This document shows positions 1 through 11,031 of a stretch of 64,000 bases of DNA, one piece after another; position 1 is the first letter of the stretch, and every line of letters starts with the position of its first letter. Both the position numbers and the translations under genes were made by a program. Location: the NCBI RefSeq assembly GCF_002727065.1, contig NZ_PDVP01000001.1:1-64000 (forward strand). Reading direction: 5' to 3'. The DNA comes from Zhengella mangrovi (GTDB lineage: Bacteria > Pseudomonadota > Alphaproteobacteria > Rhizobiales > Rhizobiaceae). The notes under the pieces were generated by a model that was not told where the DNA came from, searched no databases, and saw only the letters and a program-made list of their open reading frames with translations.

Positions 1-164
1 GACCCTTCGCCGCCAACCGTGATCACGAAGGCATCGTCATCCCCCGCCGACGCCGGCAGAGCAACCGCCAACGCAAGTAGGCTCGCTGCCCACATCGCAA
101 CCGGCCGCAGACGCAGCCGCACCTTCGGCTGCTGACGCAGCCGTCGTCCAGTAATCTGATTCAT
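1..164 (-). CDS. N-terminal part of an exported protein (cut by window edge)
   Basis: The first 54 residues are visible; the rest lies outside the window. Residues 1-22 are rich in arginine and lysine, residues 23-40 form a hydrophobic segment ending in A-S-A, and the mature part would begin GDDDAFVITVGGEG. This reads as a Sec-type signal peptide with cleavage near residue 40. I do not recognise the family from so short a piece. The ATG at 164 is the first start after the upstream gap. A perfect CtrA-type box lies about 50 bases upstream, so cell-cycle control is plausible. The coding call rests on frame and signal peptide only. Confidence 0.55.
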   Translation of the reverse strand, partial: MNQITGRRLRQQPKVRLRLRPVAMWAASLLALAVALPASAGDDDAFVITVGGEG

Positions 165-215
165 AATAGCCCCGACCCGCACACTGGTCTCAGGGCAATA
201 GCTTTGGGGACTAGG

Positions 216-231
216 GTTAAGGTAAGGTTAA
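216..231 (-). promoter_or_regulatory. CtrA-type binding box TTAA-N7-TTAAC
   Basis: Read on the minus strand the sequence is TTAACCTTACCTTAAC, an exact match to the CtrA consensus TTAA-N7-TTAAC known from Caulobacter and other alphaproteobacteria. It lies 52 bases upstream of the start codon of the exported protein at 164, a normal promoter distance. No other TTAA-N7-TTAA was noticed in the window, where TTAA is rare. Binding is inferred from the motif alone. Confidence 0.6.
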
Positions 232-272
232 GAAGATGAGAATTTCAGCACGGATGAAGTCGGCCCGAAGCT

Positions 273-2275
<2,003 letters not shown>

Positions 2276-2290
2276 GGTCCGGGTTCCGCC

Positions 2291-3406
2291 ATGCTCTCTT
2301 CCTACAGACGCATCACGGTGAAGATCGGTTCGGCTCTGCTGGTCGACCGCAAGGCCGGCCTGAAACGCGGCTGGCTGGCTTCCATGGTGGCCGACATTGC
2401 CCGCCTCAAGGCGGCCGGGTCGGATGTCGTGGTGGTCTCCTCCGGCGCCATCGCGCTTGGCCGGACCATCCTCGGTCTCGGCCGCAGGCAGTTGAAGCTC
2501 GAGGAGAGCCAGGCCGCCGCCGCGGTCGGCCAGATCGCCCTCGCCCAGGCCTGGGCCGAGGAACTGGCGCGCCATTCCATCACGGCCGGGCAGGTGCTCG
2601 TCACGCTCGGCGATACCGAGGAGCGGCGCCGCTACCTCAATGCCCGCGCCACTGTCGGGACGCTGCTGAAGCTCGGCGCGGTACCGGTCGTCAACGAGAA
2701 CGACACCGTTGCGACCACCGAGATCCGCTATGGCGACAACGACCGGCTCGCCGCCCGCGTCGCCACCATGATGACGAGTGATCTTCTCGTCCTGCTGTCC
2801 GATATCGACGGGCTCTACACCGCGCCCCCGGCCACCAACCCGGATGCGCAACACATCCCGGTCGTCGAGCGGATCACGCCGGAGATCGAGGCCATGGCCG
2901 GCGCGGCTGCCTCCGAACTGTCGCGGGGCGGCATGCGCACCAAGCTGGATGCCGGCAAGATCGCAACGACGGCAGGCACCACGATGATCATCACCTCGGG
3001 CGAAACCAACCATCCCCTCCGCGCTGTCGAACAGGGTGCCCGCCACACGCTTTTCGCGCCCGTCCCGAGCCCCGTGTCCGGCTACAAGAGCTGGATCGCC
3101 GGGCAACTGGAGCCGGCCGGGCGGCTGGTCATCGACGACGGTGCGCTGAAGGCGCTGAAGGACGGAAAGTCGCTGCTGGCGGCCGGCGTGCGCGCCGTTT
3201 CCGGCCACTTCGCCCGCGGTGACACGGTGGCCGTCATGACGCCCGGGGGCCAGGAGGTTGCCCGTGGCCTCATCGCCTACGATGCCGCCGACGCGACGCG
3301 GATCGCCGGATGCAAGAGTACGGAAATCGAGCAGGTTCTGGGCTACCAGGCGCGATCGGCCATGATCCACCGCGACGACCTCGTCGTCACCGCGCCGGAT
3401 CGCTGA
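2291..3406 (+). CDS. proB: Glutamate 5-kinase
   Basis: A 371-residue enzyme that phosphorylates glutamate with ATP, the first step of proline synthesis. The amino acid kinase domain fills about residues 8-245 with the early VKIGSALL segment, SSGAIALG near 50 and GDNDRLAA near 145. A C-terminal PUA domain covers about 280-365, as in full-length bacterial ProB. The gene starts 15 bases after obgE and is followed by proA, which supplies the next step, so the three are probably cotranscribed. Proline feedback usually acts on the kinase domain in this family. Confidence 0.97.
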   Translation: MLSSYRRITVKIGSALLVDRKAGLKRGWLASMVADIARLKAAGSDVVVVSSGAIALGRTILGLGRRQLKLEESQAAAAVGQIALAQAWAEELARHSITAGQVLVTLGDTEERRRYLNARATVGTLLKLGAVPVVNENDTVATTEIRYGDNDRLAARVATMMTSDLLVLLSDIDGLYTAPPATNPDAQHIPVVERITPEIEAMAGAAASELSRGGMRTKLDAGKIATTAGTTMIITSGETNHPLRAVEQGARHTLFAPVPSPVSGYKSWIAGQLEPAGRLVIDDGALKALKDGKSLLAAGVRAVSGHFARGDTVAVMTPGGQEVARGLIAYDAADATRIAGCKSTEIEQVLGYQARSAMIHRDDLVVTAPDR

Positions 3407-3478
3407 TCCGCCGGGGTGGCTGCGACATTGCCCGCCGCGTCGTGCCGGTGTATGCACCTGCCGAGATGGAGGCCCGAC

Positions 3479-4765
3479 ATGCTGACAGGCAAGATCGCCA
3501 GCGACAATGACATCCATGCCCTGATGGCCGCGATCGGCCGGCGCGCCCGCGCCGCCGCCGCGCCGCTGGCCATCGCCTCCCCGCAGGCCAAGCACGCCGC
3601 GCTGCTGGCCATGGCCGAGGCCGTGGAAGCCGGCATGGCATCCATCCTGGAAGCCAATGCCATCGACATGCAGAACGGCGTCAAGGCCGGGCTGTCGTCC
3701 GCCATGCTCGACCGGCTGAAGCTGGACGATGCGCGCATTCGCGCCATGGCCGACGGCATCCGCGCCATTGCCGGGCTGAAGGACCCGGTCGGCGAGATCA
3801 TCGACGAATGGGATCGCCCGAACGGCCTCCACATCGAGCGCGTGCGCACGCCCCTTGGCGTGATCGGCGTCATCTACGAAAGCCGCCCCAACGTCACCGC
3901 CGATGCCGGCGCCCTTTGCCTGAAGGCGGGCAATGCCGTCATCCTGCGCGGCGGATCGGACTCCGTGAACTCGTCCGCCGCCATCCACGCCTGCCTCGTG
4001 CGCGGTCTGGAAGCGGCCGGCCTTCCCGTCGATGCGATCCAGCGCGTGCCGGTGACCGACCGCGCGGCCGTCGGCGAACTGCTGACCGGCCTCGAAGGCA
4101 ATATCGATGTGATCGTGCCCCGCGGCGGCAAGAGCCTCGTCGCGCGCGTCCAGGCCGATGCCCGCGTGCCGGTCTTCGCGCACCTCGAGGGCATCTGCCA
4201 CGTCTATGTCGACCGCTCGGCGGACCTGGAGATGGCCGTGGCCATCGTGCTCAACGCCAAGATGCGCCGCACCGGCATCTGCGGTGCGGCCGAAACCCTC
4301 CTGGTCGACCGGGCCTGTGCGGAAACCCACCTGCGCCCGATCCTTGAGGCGCTCGCGGCCAAGGGTTGCGAAATCCGCGGCGACGACGCCGTCATGGCGC
4401 TCTGGGACCAGGCGAAGGAAGCGGCCGCCGAGGACTGGTCGACCGAATACCTCGACGCCATCATTTCGGTGGCCATCGTCGACGGCATTTCCGGCGCCAT
4501 CGAACACATCAACCGCTACTCCTCCCATCACACGGAGGCGATCATTGCGGAGGATCCGCAGGCCGTGGAGCGCTTCTTCAACGAGATCGACAGCGCCATC
4601 CTGTTGCACAATGCCTCGACCCAGTTCGCCGACGGCGGCGAGTTCGGCATGGGGGCAGAGATCGGCATTGCCACCGGCAAGATGCACGCCCGCGGTCCCG
4701 TTGGCGTCGAGCAGTTGACCTCGTTCAAGTACCGCGTGCGCGGCACCGGGCAGACACGTCCCTGA
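3479..4765 (+). CDS. proA: Gamma-glutamyl phosphate reductase
   Basis: A 428-residue aldehyde-dehydrogenase-fold enzyme that reduces gamma-glutamyl phosphate with NADPH to glutamate semialdehyde in proline synthesis. The catalytic Cys is at about residue 268 in the segment [11 protein letters not shown], and [11 protein letters not shown] near 135 is a family signature. Length matches the family (about 420). The start at 3479 follows GGAGG with good spacing; an upstream ATG in the same frame would add a non-conserved leader. The stop codon shares its last base with the nadD start, so nadD is likely translationally coupled. Confidence 0.97.
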   Translation: MLTGKIASDNDIHALMAAIGRRARAAAAPLAIASPQAKHAALLAMAEAVEAGMASILEANAIDMQNGVKAGLSSAMLDRLKLDDARIRAMADGIRAIAGLKDPVGEIIDEWDRPNGLHIERVRTPLGVIGVIYESRPNVTADAGALCLKAGNAVILRGGSDSVNSSAAIHACLVRGLEAAGLPVDAIQRVPVTDRAAVGELLTGLEGNIDVIVPRGGKSLVARVQADARVPVFAHLEGICHVYVDRSADLEMAVAIVLNAKMRRTGICGAAETLLVDRACAETHLRPILEALAAKGCEIRGDDAVMALWDQAKEAAAEDWSTEYLDAIISVAIVDGISGAIEHINRYSSHHTEAIIAEDPQAVERFFNEIDSAILLHNASTQFADGGEFGMGAEIGIATGKMHARGPVGVEQLTSFKYRVRGTGQTRP

Positions 4766-5415
4766 TGCCCGGACACGAAGGCGTTCCGGCGAACTACCTG
4801 CGCATGCCGGCCACCGCGCCCGGCCTGCGCGTCGGCCTGTTCGGCGGCTCGTTCAACCCGCCCCACGCCGGCCATGCCCTGGTGGCGGAAATCGCCCTGC
4901 GCCGCCTGGACCTCGACCAGCTCTGGTGGATCGTCACGCCGGGCAATCCGCTGAAGGACAATTCCAACCTCGCGCCGCTGGCCTGGCGCATTGCCGCGTC
5001 CGAAGCCGTCAAGCCGGGCCCCAAGGTCAAGGTAACCGCCTTCGAGGCAGCCCATCACGTCCGCTTCACCGCCGACACGCTGTCGCTCGTCAAGGCCCGC
5101 AAGCCGGGCGTCCGCTTCGTTTGGATCATGGGCGCGGACAACCTGAAGTCCTTTCACCGCTGGCAGCGATGGAAAGCGATCGCGCGCACGTTCCCGATCG
5201 CCGTGATCGACCGGCCGGGTGCGACCCTGTCCTTCCTTTCCTCACGCATGGCCAAGACCTTTGCCGAGGCCCGTATCGACGAGGCGGATGCTCCGCGCCT
5301 TGCCTTTCTCGACGCCCCGGCCTGGACCTTCATTCACGGCCCCCGGTCGTCGCTGTCCTCCACGCAGCTGCGCGCCGAGGGCGCAGGCCACCGGTCCGGA
5401 ACCGGCTCCGTGTGA
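4765..5415 (+). CDS. nadD: Nicotinate-nucleotide adenylyltransferase
   Basis: A 216-residue enzyme that joins nicotinate mononucleotide and ATP to deamido-NAD. The nucleotidyltransferase signature GSFNPPHAGH is at 28-37 and the C-terminal phosphate-binding motif LSSTQLR at 197-203. The ATG at 4765 overlaps the proA stop by one base; a second in-frame ATG at 4804 (MPATAPG) would give a form starting 13 residues later. The order proA-nadD-rsfS-rlmH is conserved in Hyphomicrobiales. Its stop codon lies inside a 17-base palindrome (5411-5427). Confidence 0.95.
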   Translation: MPGHEGVPANYLRMPATAPGLRVGLFGGSFNPPHAGHALVAEIALRRLDLDQLWWIVTPGNPLKDNSNLAPLAWRIAASEAVKPGPKVKVTAFEAAHHVRFTADTLSLVKARKPGVRFVWIMGADNLKSFHRWQRWKAIARTFPIAVIDRPGATLSFLSSRMAKTFAEARIDEADAPRLAFLDAPAWTFIHGPRSSLSSTQLRAEGAGHRSGTGSV

Positions 5416-5427
5416 AACCGTTTCACA
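5411..5427. promoter_or_regulatory. Perfect 17-bp palindrome on the nadD stop codon
   Basis: TGTGAAACCGTTTCACA has two exact 8-base arms around a single central base. Its symmetry and TGAAAC half-sites resemble operators of LacI-family repressors. It overlaps the end of nadD and lies about 80 bases before rsfS, so it could govern a promoter for rsfS-rlmH. It could also form a short 7-bp hairpin in RNA. The role is inferred. Confidence 0.4.
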
Positions 5428-5448
5428 GCTCGTGTCTTGAAAATGAAG

Positions 5449-5497
5449 AACATTGCTGCCACCTTTTTGGGGTACGCCCTGCCGGGTGCGCAATGTT
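5449..5497. promoter_or_regulatory. Inverted repeat in the nadD-rsfS gap
   Basis: AACATTGC (5449-5456) and GCAATGTT (5490-5497) are exact reverse complements separated by 33 bases. The right arm ends just before the proposed rsfS start at 5504, so in RNA the pairing could affect ribosome access. It is seen directly; any function is a guess. Confidence 0.3.
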
Positions 5498-5503
5498 GCT
5501 CTC

Positions 5504-5932
5504 ATGATGAAAGGAAAGACACTGAGAACAGCAACGGAAACGAAGGCACAGGAAATGCCTTCACGGGCTGAGGCCAGCCGGAGTGCCGGCGCCGAAGCAG
5601 CCCTCAGGACGGCCATCGAATCGCTTGAAGACTCCAAGGCCGAAGACATTGTTTCCATTGACATTCAGGGCAAGTCGAGCCTGGCGGACTACATGATCGT
5701 CGCCTCGGGGCGGTCGCATCGTCACGTCGCCGCGGTCGCCGATCACCTGATCAAGGCGCTCAAGGATGCCGGCTATGGCACCGCGCGCGTCGAGGGTCTG
5801 GCGAGCGCCGACTGGGTGTTGATTGATTCGGGCGACATCATCGTCCACGTCTTCCGCCCCGAGGTCCGCGAGTTCTACAACATCGAAAAGATGTGGCAGG
5901 CTCCGGACCTGGAGGACAGCACCCTGCACTGA
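5504..5932 (+). CDS. rsfS: Ribosomal silencing factor RsfS
   Basis: A 142-residue protein of the RsfS/Iojap (DUF143) family, which binds L14 on the 50S subunit and blocks joining with 30S when nutrients are short. The conserved core runs from about residue 30: SKAEDIVSIDI, SLADYMIVASG, a helix rich in basic residues, DSGDIIVHVF and EFYNIEKMW near the end. The start is uncertain: 5504 and 5507 are tandem ATGs with no clear ribosome site, while 5555 (MPSRAEAS) follows GAAGG at good spacing and would give 125 residues. rlmH follows 34 bases later. Confidence 0.93.
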   Translation: MMKGKTLRTATETKAQEMPSRAEASRSAGAEAALRTAIESLEDSKAEDIVSIDIQGKSSLADYMIVASGRSHRHVAAVADHLIKALKDAGYGTARVEGLASADWVLIDSGDIIVHVFRPEVREFYNIEKMWQAPDLEDSTLH

Positions 5933-5966
5933 ACCCTGGGGGGTTCGGCAACAGGACGTCGGTCGG

Positions 5967-6449
5967 ATGCGAATGTCGATTCATGCCGTGGGCCGGATGA
6001 AGGCCGGCCCCGAACGGGACCTGTCAGCGCGCTATATCGAGCGTCTTGCCAAGGCCGGCCCGCCGCTCGGCCTCGAGTTCGCCGGCGTCAGGGAAATCGC
6101 GGAAAGCCGCGCCGGCACGGCCGAGCAGCGCAAGGGCGAGGAAGGCCAGCCGCTTCTGCGCGCCGTCGAGGACGGGGCGTTCCTTGTTCTGCTTGACGAA
6201 ACCGGAAAATCCATCGGATCGGAAGATTTCGCCCGGCGCCTGGCGGTCCTGCGCGACGACGGCCAGCGCGATATCGTTTTCGCCATCGGCGGACCGGATG
6301 GCCATGATCCCGCGCTGCGCCAGAAGGCCGGTCTGCTGCTCTCGTTCGGGCGCATGACCTGGCCGCACCAGCTCGCGCGCATCCTGCTTGCCGAACAGCT
6401 TTACCGCGCATGCACCATACTGTCGGGTCATCCCTACCACCGGGCATGA
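5967..6449 (+). CDS. rlmH: 23S rRNA (pseudouridine1915-N3)-methyltransferase
   Basis: A 160-residue SPOUT-class methyltransferase that methylates pseudouridine 1915 in helix 69 of 23S rRNA on assembled 70S ribosomes, using S-adenosylmethionine. The knot region is visible as FAIGGPDGHDP near residue 110 and the invariant C-terminal EQLYRACTILSGHPYH. Length fits the family (about 155-160). An alternative start lies two codons downstream. It follows rsfS, a pairing that is common across bacteria. Confidence 0.96.
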   Translation: MRMSIHAVGRMKAGPERDLSARYIERLAKAGPPLGLEFAGVREIAESRAGTAEQRKGEEGQPLLRAVEDGAFLVLLDETGKSIGSEDFARRLAVLRDDGQRDIVFAIGGPDGHDPALRQKAGLLLSFGRMTWPHQLARILLAEQLYRACTILSGHPYHRA

Positions 6450-6514
6450 GCATCGCAGCGCCGCGATCGTCTTTGGTTAATGATTCCTTGAGATTGCTTG
6501 GGTATGGTCTGGCC

Positions 6515-7879
6515 ATGATGCCGCGATTCCCCTTGGCTGCACCGCATTTCCGCCGGCTGATCCTGTCGGTCGGCATGGCGCTGTTTGCCCTGACGCCGGC
6601 GTCCATGGCTCAGGACGAGCCTCAGCCGGACCCCTCGGTCCTCGAAGCGAGGCAGGCAGAGACACGTGCCGCCTATGAACGCCTGGCCGCGGAAATGGCC
6701 GCGTCCGAAGACCGCAAGGCGGCGCTGGCCGCCGAGATTGAATCGCTGAAGAAGGATTCGACGGCGATCACCTCGGCCCTGATCCAGTCGGCCCGGACGG
6801 AAAAGAAGCTGGCCGACGATGTTGCCGCGATCGCCGGCCGGGTTGCCGACCTGAACGTCCAGCAGGATTCGGTCCGCCAGTCGCTGCGCAAGCGCCGCGG
6901 GGTGCTCGCCGAGGTTCTGGCCGCGCTTCAGCGCATGGGCCTCAATCCGCCACCGGCCATCCTGGTCCGGCCCGAAGATGCGCTCGGTTCGGTGCGCAGT
7001 GCCATTCTCCTCGGTGCGGTCGTGCCCGAACTCCGCGCCCAGACGGAAATCCTGGTTGCCGACCTGGAAGAACTCAAGCGGGTCACGGCGGCCATCCACC
7101 GCGAGCGCGCGCGGCTCGAAAACGCCGTTCGCGACCAGGTGGCCGAACGCCAGCGCCTCGATGCGCTCTTGAAGCAGAAACAGGCCCTGCGCGAACAGAC
7201 GGAAGCGCAGATTGCCGCGGAGACCGAAAAGGCCGAGCAGTTGGCGGCCAAGGCGACGTCGCTGCAGGACCTCATCACGTCGCTCGACACCGAGATCGCC
7301 TCGGTCCGCGAGGCCCGCGAGGCGGCGCGCAAGGCTGCCGCGGAAGAACAGCAGCGCACCGACCGGCTCGCCCGGCTGCGCGAGCAGGACCAGCCGGTTC
7401 CCGAGGAAAACCGGCTACGGACCGGCCTGCCATTCGATGCCATGAAGAACAGGCTCCTGCTGCCGGTCTCGGGGCAACTCAACCACCGTTTCGGACAGCC
7501 CTCCGGCGATGGCCTGCACGCCATCGGCGACACCATTCAAACACAATCGGGCTCTATCGTTACCGCGCTTGCGGATGGCATCGTGCTCTTCGCGGGCGCC
7601 TTCCGCTCCTACGGCAAACTCTTGATCCTGGACGCGGGCGATGGGTATCATGTTGTCATGGCGGGCATGGCGCAACTCAACGTGATACAGGGCCAGAAAG
7701 TGTCGGCGGGTGAGCCGGTCGGCGTGATGGGGGAAAAGCGCGTTGCGGCTGTTGCCGTGACGGGTAATGACATCCAACAACCGGAACTCTATGTGGAGTT
7801 CCGGAAAGACAAGAAACCCGTTGATCCGGCCGCATGGTGGTCGGACAAGGTAGCCGGAAGGACGAGGAATGATTCGTAA
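6515..7879 (+). CDS. EnvC-like murein hydrolase activator (degenerate LytM)
   Basis: A 454-residue periplasmic protein. Residues 1-32 are a signal peptide ending A-S-M-A, residues about 40-310 are a long coiled coil, and the last 120 form a LytM/M23-type domain. The metal ligands of active M23 peptidases are mostly lost: the usual HxxxD region reads HAIGD out of register, and the PHLHFE segment reads PELYVE. GYHVVMAGM and PVDPAAWW keep the fold signature. This is the pattern of EnvC-type regulators, which switch on amidases at the division site rather than cutting peptidoglycan. Start at tandem ATGs 6515/6518; earlier in-frame starts overlap rlmH. It overlaps ctpA by 11 bases. Confidence 0.88.
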   Translation: MMPRFPLAAPHFRRLILSVGMALFALTPASMAQDEPQPDPSVLEARQAETRAAYERLAAEMAASEDRKAALAAEIESLKKDSTAITSALIQSARTEKKLADDVAAIAGRVADLNVQQDSVRQSLRKRRGVLAEVLAALQRMGLNPPPAILVRPEDALGSVRSAILLGAVVPELRAQTEILVADLEELKRVTAAIHRERARLENAVRDQVAERQRLDALLKQKQALREQTEAQIAAETEKAEQLAAKATSLQDLITSLDTEIASVREAREAARKAAAEEQQRTDRLARLREQDQPVPEENRLRTGLPFDAMKNRLLLPVSGQLNHRFGQPSGDGLHAIGDTIQTQSGSIVTALADGIVLFAGAFRSYGKLLILDAGDGYHVVMAGMAQLNVIQGQKVSAGEPVGVMGEKRVAAVAVTGNDIQQPELYVEFRKDKKPVDPAAWWSDKVAGRTRNDS

Positions 7880-9203
7880 GCTGACACTTCTTGGCGCTGG
7901 TGCCATCATGGGCGCGGTGACGGTGACTGCGGTCAATGGCGGACCATGGTGGCCAGCCAATGCCGCGGGCTCGGAGACCTACCGGCAGCTGGCCATTTTC
8001 GGCGACATTTTCGAACGTGTCCGCGCACAGTACGTCACCCCGCCCGACGAGAAGAAACTGATCGAGTCGGCCATCAACGGGATGCTGACCTCGCTGGATC
8101 CGCACTCCTCCTATCTCAATGCCGATGACGCCAAGGACATGCGCGTCCAGACCAAGGGCGAGTTCGGCGGCCTTGGCATCGAGGTGACCATGGAGAACGA
8201 GCTGGTCAAGGTGATCACGCCGATCGACGATACCCCGGCCATGCGCGCGGGTGTCCTGGCGGGCGACCTCATCTCGCAGATCGATGGCCAGGAAGTGCGC
8301 GGCCTGACCCTGGCCGACGCGGTCGACAAGATGCGCGGCGAGGTCAACACGCCCATCGAGCTGACCATCCTGCGCGAAGGCGCCGACAAGCCGATCAAGA
8401 TCAAGATCGTGCGCGACGTCATCAAGGTGAAGGCGGTCAAGTATCGCGTCGAGGAGGACGTCGGCTACCTCAAGATCACATCCTTCACCGAAAAGACCTT
8501 CGGCGACCTGCAGGACGCGATCACCACGATCAAGAAGGACGTTCCGGACGACAAGCTCAAGGGCTACGTCCTTGACCTGCGCCTGAACCCGGGCGGACTG
8601 CTCGACCAGGCGGTGGCCGTCTCCGACGCCTTCCTCGACAAGGGCGAGATCGTCCGCACCAAGGGCCGCGAGGAGCGCAACATCGATCTCTACTCCGCCC
8701 GTGCAGGGGACCTGACCAACGGCAAGCCGCTGATCGTCCTGATCAACGGCGGATCGGCCAGCGCCTCCGAGATCGTTGCCGGCGCGCTGCAGGATCATCG
8801 CCGCGCCACGGTGCTCGGCACCCGTTCCTTCGGCAAGGGATCGGTCCAGACCATCATCCCGCTGCAGGAAAACGGCGCCCTTCGCCTGACCACGGCGCTC
8901 TATTACACGCCGTCGGGCAAGTCGATCCAGGGTCACGGCATCGATCCGGACATCAAGGTCGACCAGCCCCTGCCGGACGAGCTGAAGGGCCGTGACCTGA
9001 CGCGCGGCGAATCCGATCTCCCCGGCCACATCAAGGGCGTGGAGGAAGATGACAAAGGCTCCGGCTCGATCGCCTACGTCCCGCCGGAAGCCAAGGACGA
9101 CCTCCAGCTGCAGGCCGCGCTCGACCTCATCCGCGGCAAGACCACCAACGCGGCATTCCCGCCGGATCCGGAAAAGGACGTGGTTCTCCAGCAGTCGGAA
9201 TGA
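7869..9203 (+). CDS. ctpA: Carboxyl-terminal processing protease, S41 family
   Basis: A 444-residue periplasmic serine protease. An uncleaved or lipidless signal/anchor lies at 1-25, a PDZ domain at about 90-170, and the S41 catalytic core follows. The catalytic pair is Ser298 in GSASASEIVAG and Lys323 in SFGKGSVQT. The charged tail after 370 is variable in the family. The start at 7869 follows AGGACGAGGA inside the envC end, an 11-base overlap that implies coupling. The EnvC/CtpA pair next to a polysaccharide deacetylase suggests a joint role in cell-wall remodelling; alphaproteobacterial CtpA is known to matter for envelope integrity. Confidence 0.95.
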   Translation: MIRKLTLLGAGAIMGAVTVTAVNGGPWWPANAAGSETYRQLAIFGDIFERVRAQYVTPPDEKKLIESAINGMLTSLDPHSSYLNADDAKDMRVQTKGEFGGLGIEVTMENELVKVITPIDDTPAMRAGVLAGDLISQIDGQEVRGLTLADAVDKMRGEVNTPIELTILREGADKPIKIKIVRDVIKVKAVKYRVEEDVGYLKITSFTEKTFGDLQDAITTIKKDVPDDKLKGYVLDLRLNPGGLLDQAVAVSDAFLDKGEIVRTKGREERNIDLYSARAGDLTNGKPLIVLINGGSASASEIVAGALQDHRRATVLGTRSFGKGSVQTIIPLQENGALRLTTALYYTPSGKSIQGHGIDPDIKVDQPLPDELKGRDLTRGESDLPGHIKGVEEDDKGSGSIAYVPPEAKDDLQLQAALDLIRGKTTNAAFPPDPEKDVVLQQSE

Positions 9204-9211
9204 TCCCTTGA

Positions 9212-9233
9212 GCCGCCGCCGCGAGGCGGCGGC
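9212..9233 (+). terminator. GC-rich stem-loop after ctpA
   Basis: GCCGCCGCC and GGCGGCGGC pair around a GCGA loop eight bases after the ctpA stop. The following bases are TTCCCT, so the uridine tract is weak. It may terminate part of the transcripts or stabilise the mRNA end before the deacetylase gene. Confidence 0.4.
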
Positions 9234-9288
9234 TTCCCTCCATGCCACGACCGCGCCGGACGGCCGGCCGATGCCACGATCCGGATAG

Positions 9289-10482
9289 ATGATGAGCGAA
9301 AGCGGACAGTTCAGGCGCGAGCGGGAGATCGACAAGCCGCTTGGCCAGGACGGCCGCCCGCCGGTTCGCCGCATCGCCATGCCGCGAGGTGTTCTCGGCG
9401 CCCTTGTGGCCATCGTCGTGGTGGCTCTGCCAGCCGGCTGGATCGCGCTGTCGCGTGACCCCTTCCGGGAAATGCATCCCGACGTCTCGTCGGTCCCCGA
9501 AACCCAGCCGGCAAGGCCGTCGGCCGCTGAACCGCCCGCCGCGCCCGCCTCCGGCGAGGCGAAGGGAGACGGCCCCGCGATCATCAAGGTCCAGCCAGAC
9601 GACGCCCCCGCCGCCGATAGCGGCCAGGCGTCGCAAAGCGTCATCGTGATCCGCAACCCGTCGGAGATGAAGCAGGACAGCCGCACGGCCCACCTGCCGG
9701 ACCGCGCGCTGATCGAACAGTCGGAACACGGCCCACTGCCGGTGGTTGGACCGGACGGCAGGCGCCCCTTCGACGTCTACGCCGGCAGTTGGTCCGGCTC
9801 CCGCGGCGCCAAGGTGGCCATCGTCATCGGCGGCCTCGGTCTCTCCCAGACCGGCACCCAGGCGGCCATCAGGAAGCTGCCGCAGGGTGTGACACTGGCC
9901 TTTTCTCCGCAGGGCAACAGCCTCACGCGCTGGATGCAGGAAGGCCGCCGGTCGGGGCACGAGATCCTCATGCAGATCCCGCTGGAGCCCTTCGATTATC
10001 CCAGGACGAACCCCGGGCGCAACACGCTGACAGTGGAAGCCCCGCCCCGCACCAACCTCGCAAACCTGCACTGGGCGCTCGGCCGGACAACCAACTATGT
10101 CGGCGTGATGAATTACATGGGCGCCCGGTTCATGGCAGACCACGAAGCGATGAAGCCGGTCATGGCCGATCTCGCCGCCCGTGGCCTGATGTTCCTGGAC
10201 GACGGCAGCTATGGCCGCTCGGCCGCGCCCGACCTGGCCGCGGGTGACCGCATGCCCTTCGCCAGCGGCGACGCGATCATCGACCAGGTCCAGGACAAGG
10301 CCGAGATCCTGAAGAAGCTCGACGAACTGGAGGCCACTGCCCGGGCGCGGGGGTCGGCCATTGGCAGCGGATCGGCCTTCGATGTGACCGTCGATACGGT
10401 TGCCGCCTGGGTTGGCGAAGCCAGGATGCGCGGCATCGAGATCGTGCCGGTGTCGGCGCTGGCAGCCGATCCGCGGCAGTGA
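9289..10482 (+). CDS. Divergent polysaccharide deacetylase family protein (YibQ-like)
   Basis: A 397-residue protein with a single N-terminal membrane segment at about 33-52, a low-complexity Pro/Ala/Glu linker to about 130, and a C-terminal domain of the divergent polysaccharide deacetylase family (DUF610, YibQ). Family marks are VAIVIGGLGLSQTGTQ near 178 with Gly where active deacetylases carry Asp, MQIPLEPFDYP, and MNYMGARF. It probably faces the periplasm. It follows EnvC-like and CtpA genes, a conserved neighbourhood, but its substrate is unknown. Tandem ATGs at 9289 and 9292. Confidence 0.9.
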   Translation: MMSESGQFRREREIDKPLGQDGRPPVRRIAMPRGVLGALVAIVVVALPAGWIALSRDPFREMHPDVSSVPETQPARPSAAEPPAAPASGEAKGDGPAIIKVQPDDAPAADSGQASQSVIVIRNPSEMKQDSRTAHLPDRALIEQSEHGPLPVVGPDGRRPFDVYAGSWSGSRGAKVAIVIGGLGLSQTGTQAAIRKLPQGVTLAFSPQGNSLTRWMQEGRRSGHEILMQIPLEPFDYPRTNPGRNTLTVEAPPRTNLANLHWALGRTTNYVGVMNYMGARFMADHEAMKPVMADLAARGLMFLDDGSYGRSAAPDLAAGDRMPFASGDAIIDQVQDKAEILKKLDELEATARARGSAIGSGSAFDVTVDTVAAWVGEARMRGIEIVPVSALAADPRQ

Positions 10483-10503
10483 ATCACCGGGACTGGGGAC
10501 AGC

Positions 10504-11031
10504 ATGGTCAAGAAGAACGTGAAACCGGACGATCTCCCCTATCGGCCCTGTGCCGGCGTGATGGTGCTCAACCGGGATGGCATGGTGTGGGCCGGACGGC
10601 GCATTGCCGAGGATGACAGCGAGATGGCCGGGGCCTCCCACCTCTGGCAGATGCCGCAGGGCGGCATCGACAAGGGCGAGACGCCGCTCGAAGCCGCCTG
10701 GCGCGAGCTTTACGAGGAAACCGGCATTCGCACCGCCTCGCTGATCGAGGAGGCGCCGGACTGGGTCTACTACGACCTGCCGGACGACCTCGTCGGCATC
10801 GCCCTGAAGGGCAAGTATCGCGGCCAGAAACAGCGCTGGTTTGCCTTCCGCTTCGAGGGTGACGACAACGAAATCCGGATCAATCCGCCGCCGGGAGGCC
10901 ATGCGGCCGAGTTCGATGCCTGGGAGTGGAAGCCCATGGCGCAATTGCCGGGCCTGATCGTCCCCTTCAAGCGACGCGTCTACGAGGAGGTTGTTGCCGC
11001 CTTTTCCCACCTGGCCGGGACATCCGCGTGA
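10504..11031 (+). CDS. rppH: RNA pyrophosphohydrolase RppH
   Basis: A 175-residue Nudix hydrolase that removes pyrophosphate from the 5' end of mRNA and so starts RNase E-dependent decay. The Nudix box lies at 53-75 with G-x5-E at GGIDKGE and the metal-binding [19 protein letters not shown] at the N terminus and KGQKQRWF-like [10 protein letters not shown] near 105 are typical of RppH. GGGGA precedes the start. The last two stop-codon bases and one more overlap the GTG of the racemase gene. RppH lying next to the F1 operon is common in Hyphomicrobiales. Confidence 0.95.
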   Translation: MVKKNVKPDDLPYRPCAGVMVLNRDGMVWAGRRIAEDDSEMAGASHLWQMPQGGIDKGETPLEAAWRELYEETGIRTASLIEEAPDWVYYDLPDDLVGIALKGKYRGQKQRWFAFRFEGDDNEIRINPPPGGHAAEFDAWEWKPMAQLPGLIVPFKRRVYEEVVAAFSHLAGTSA

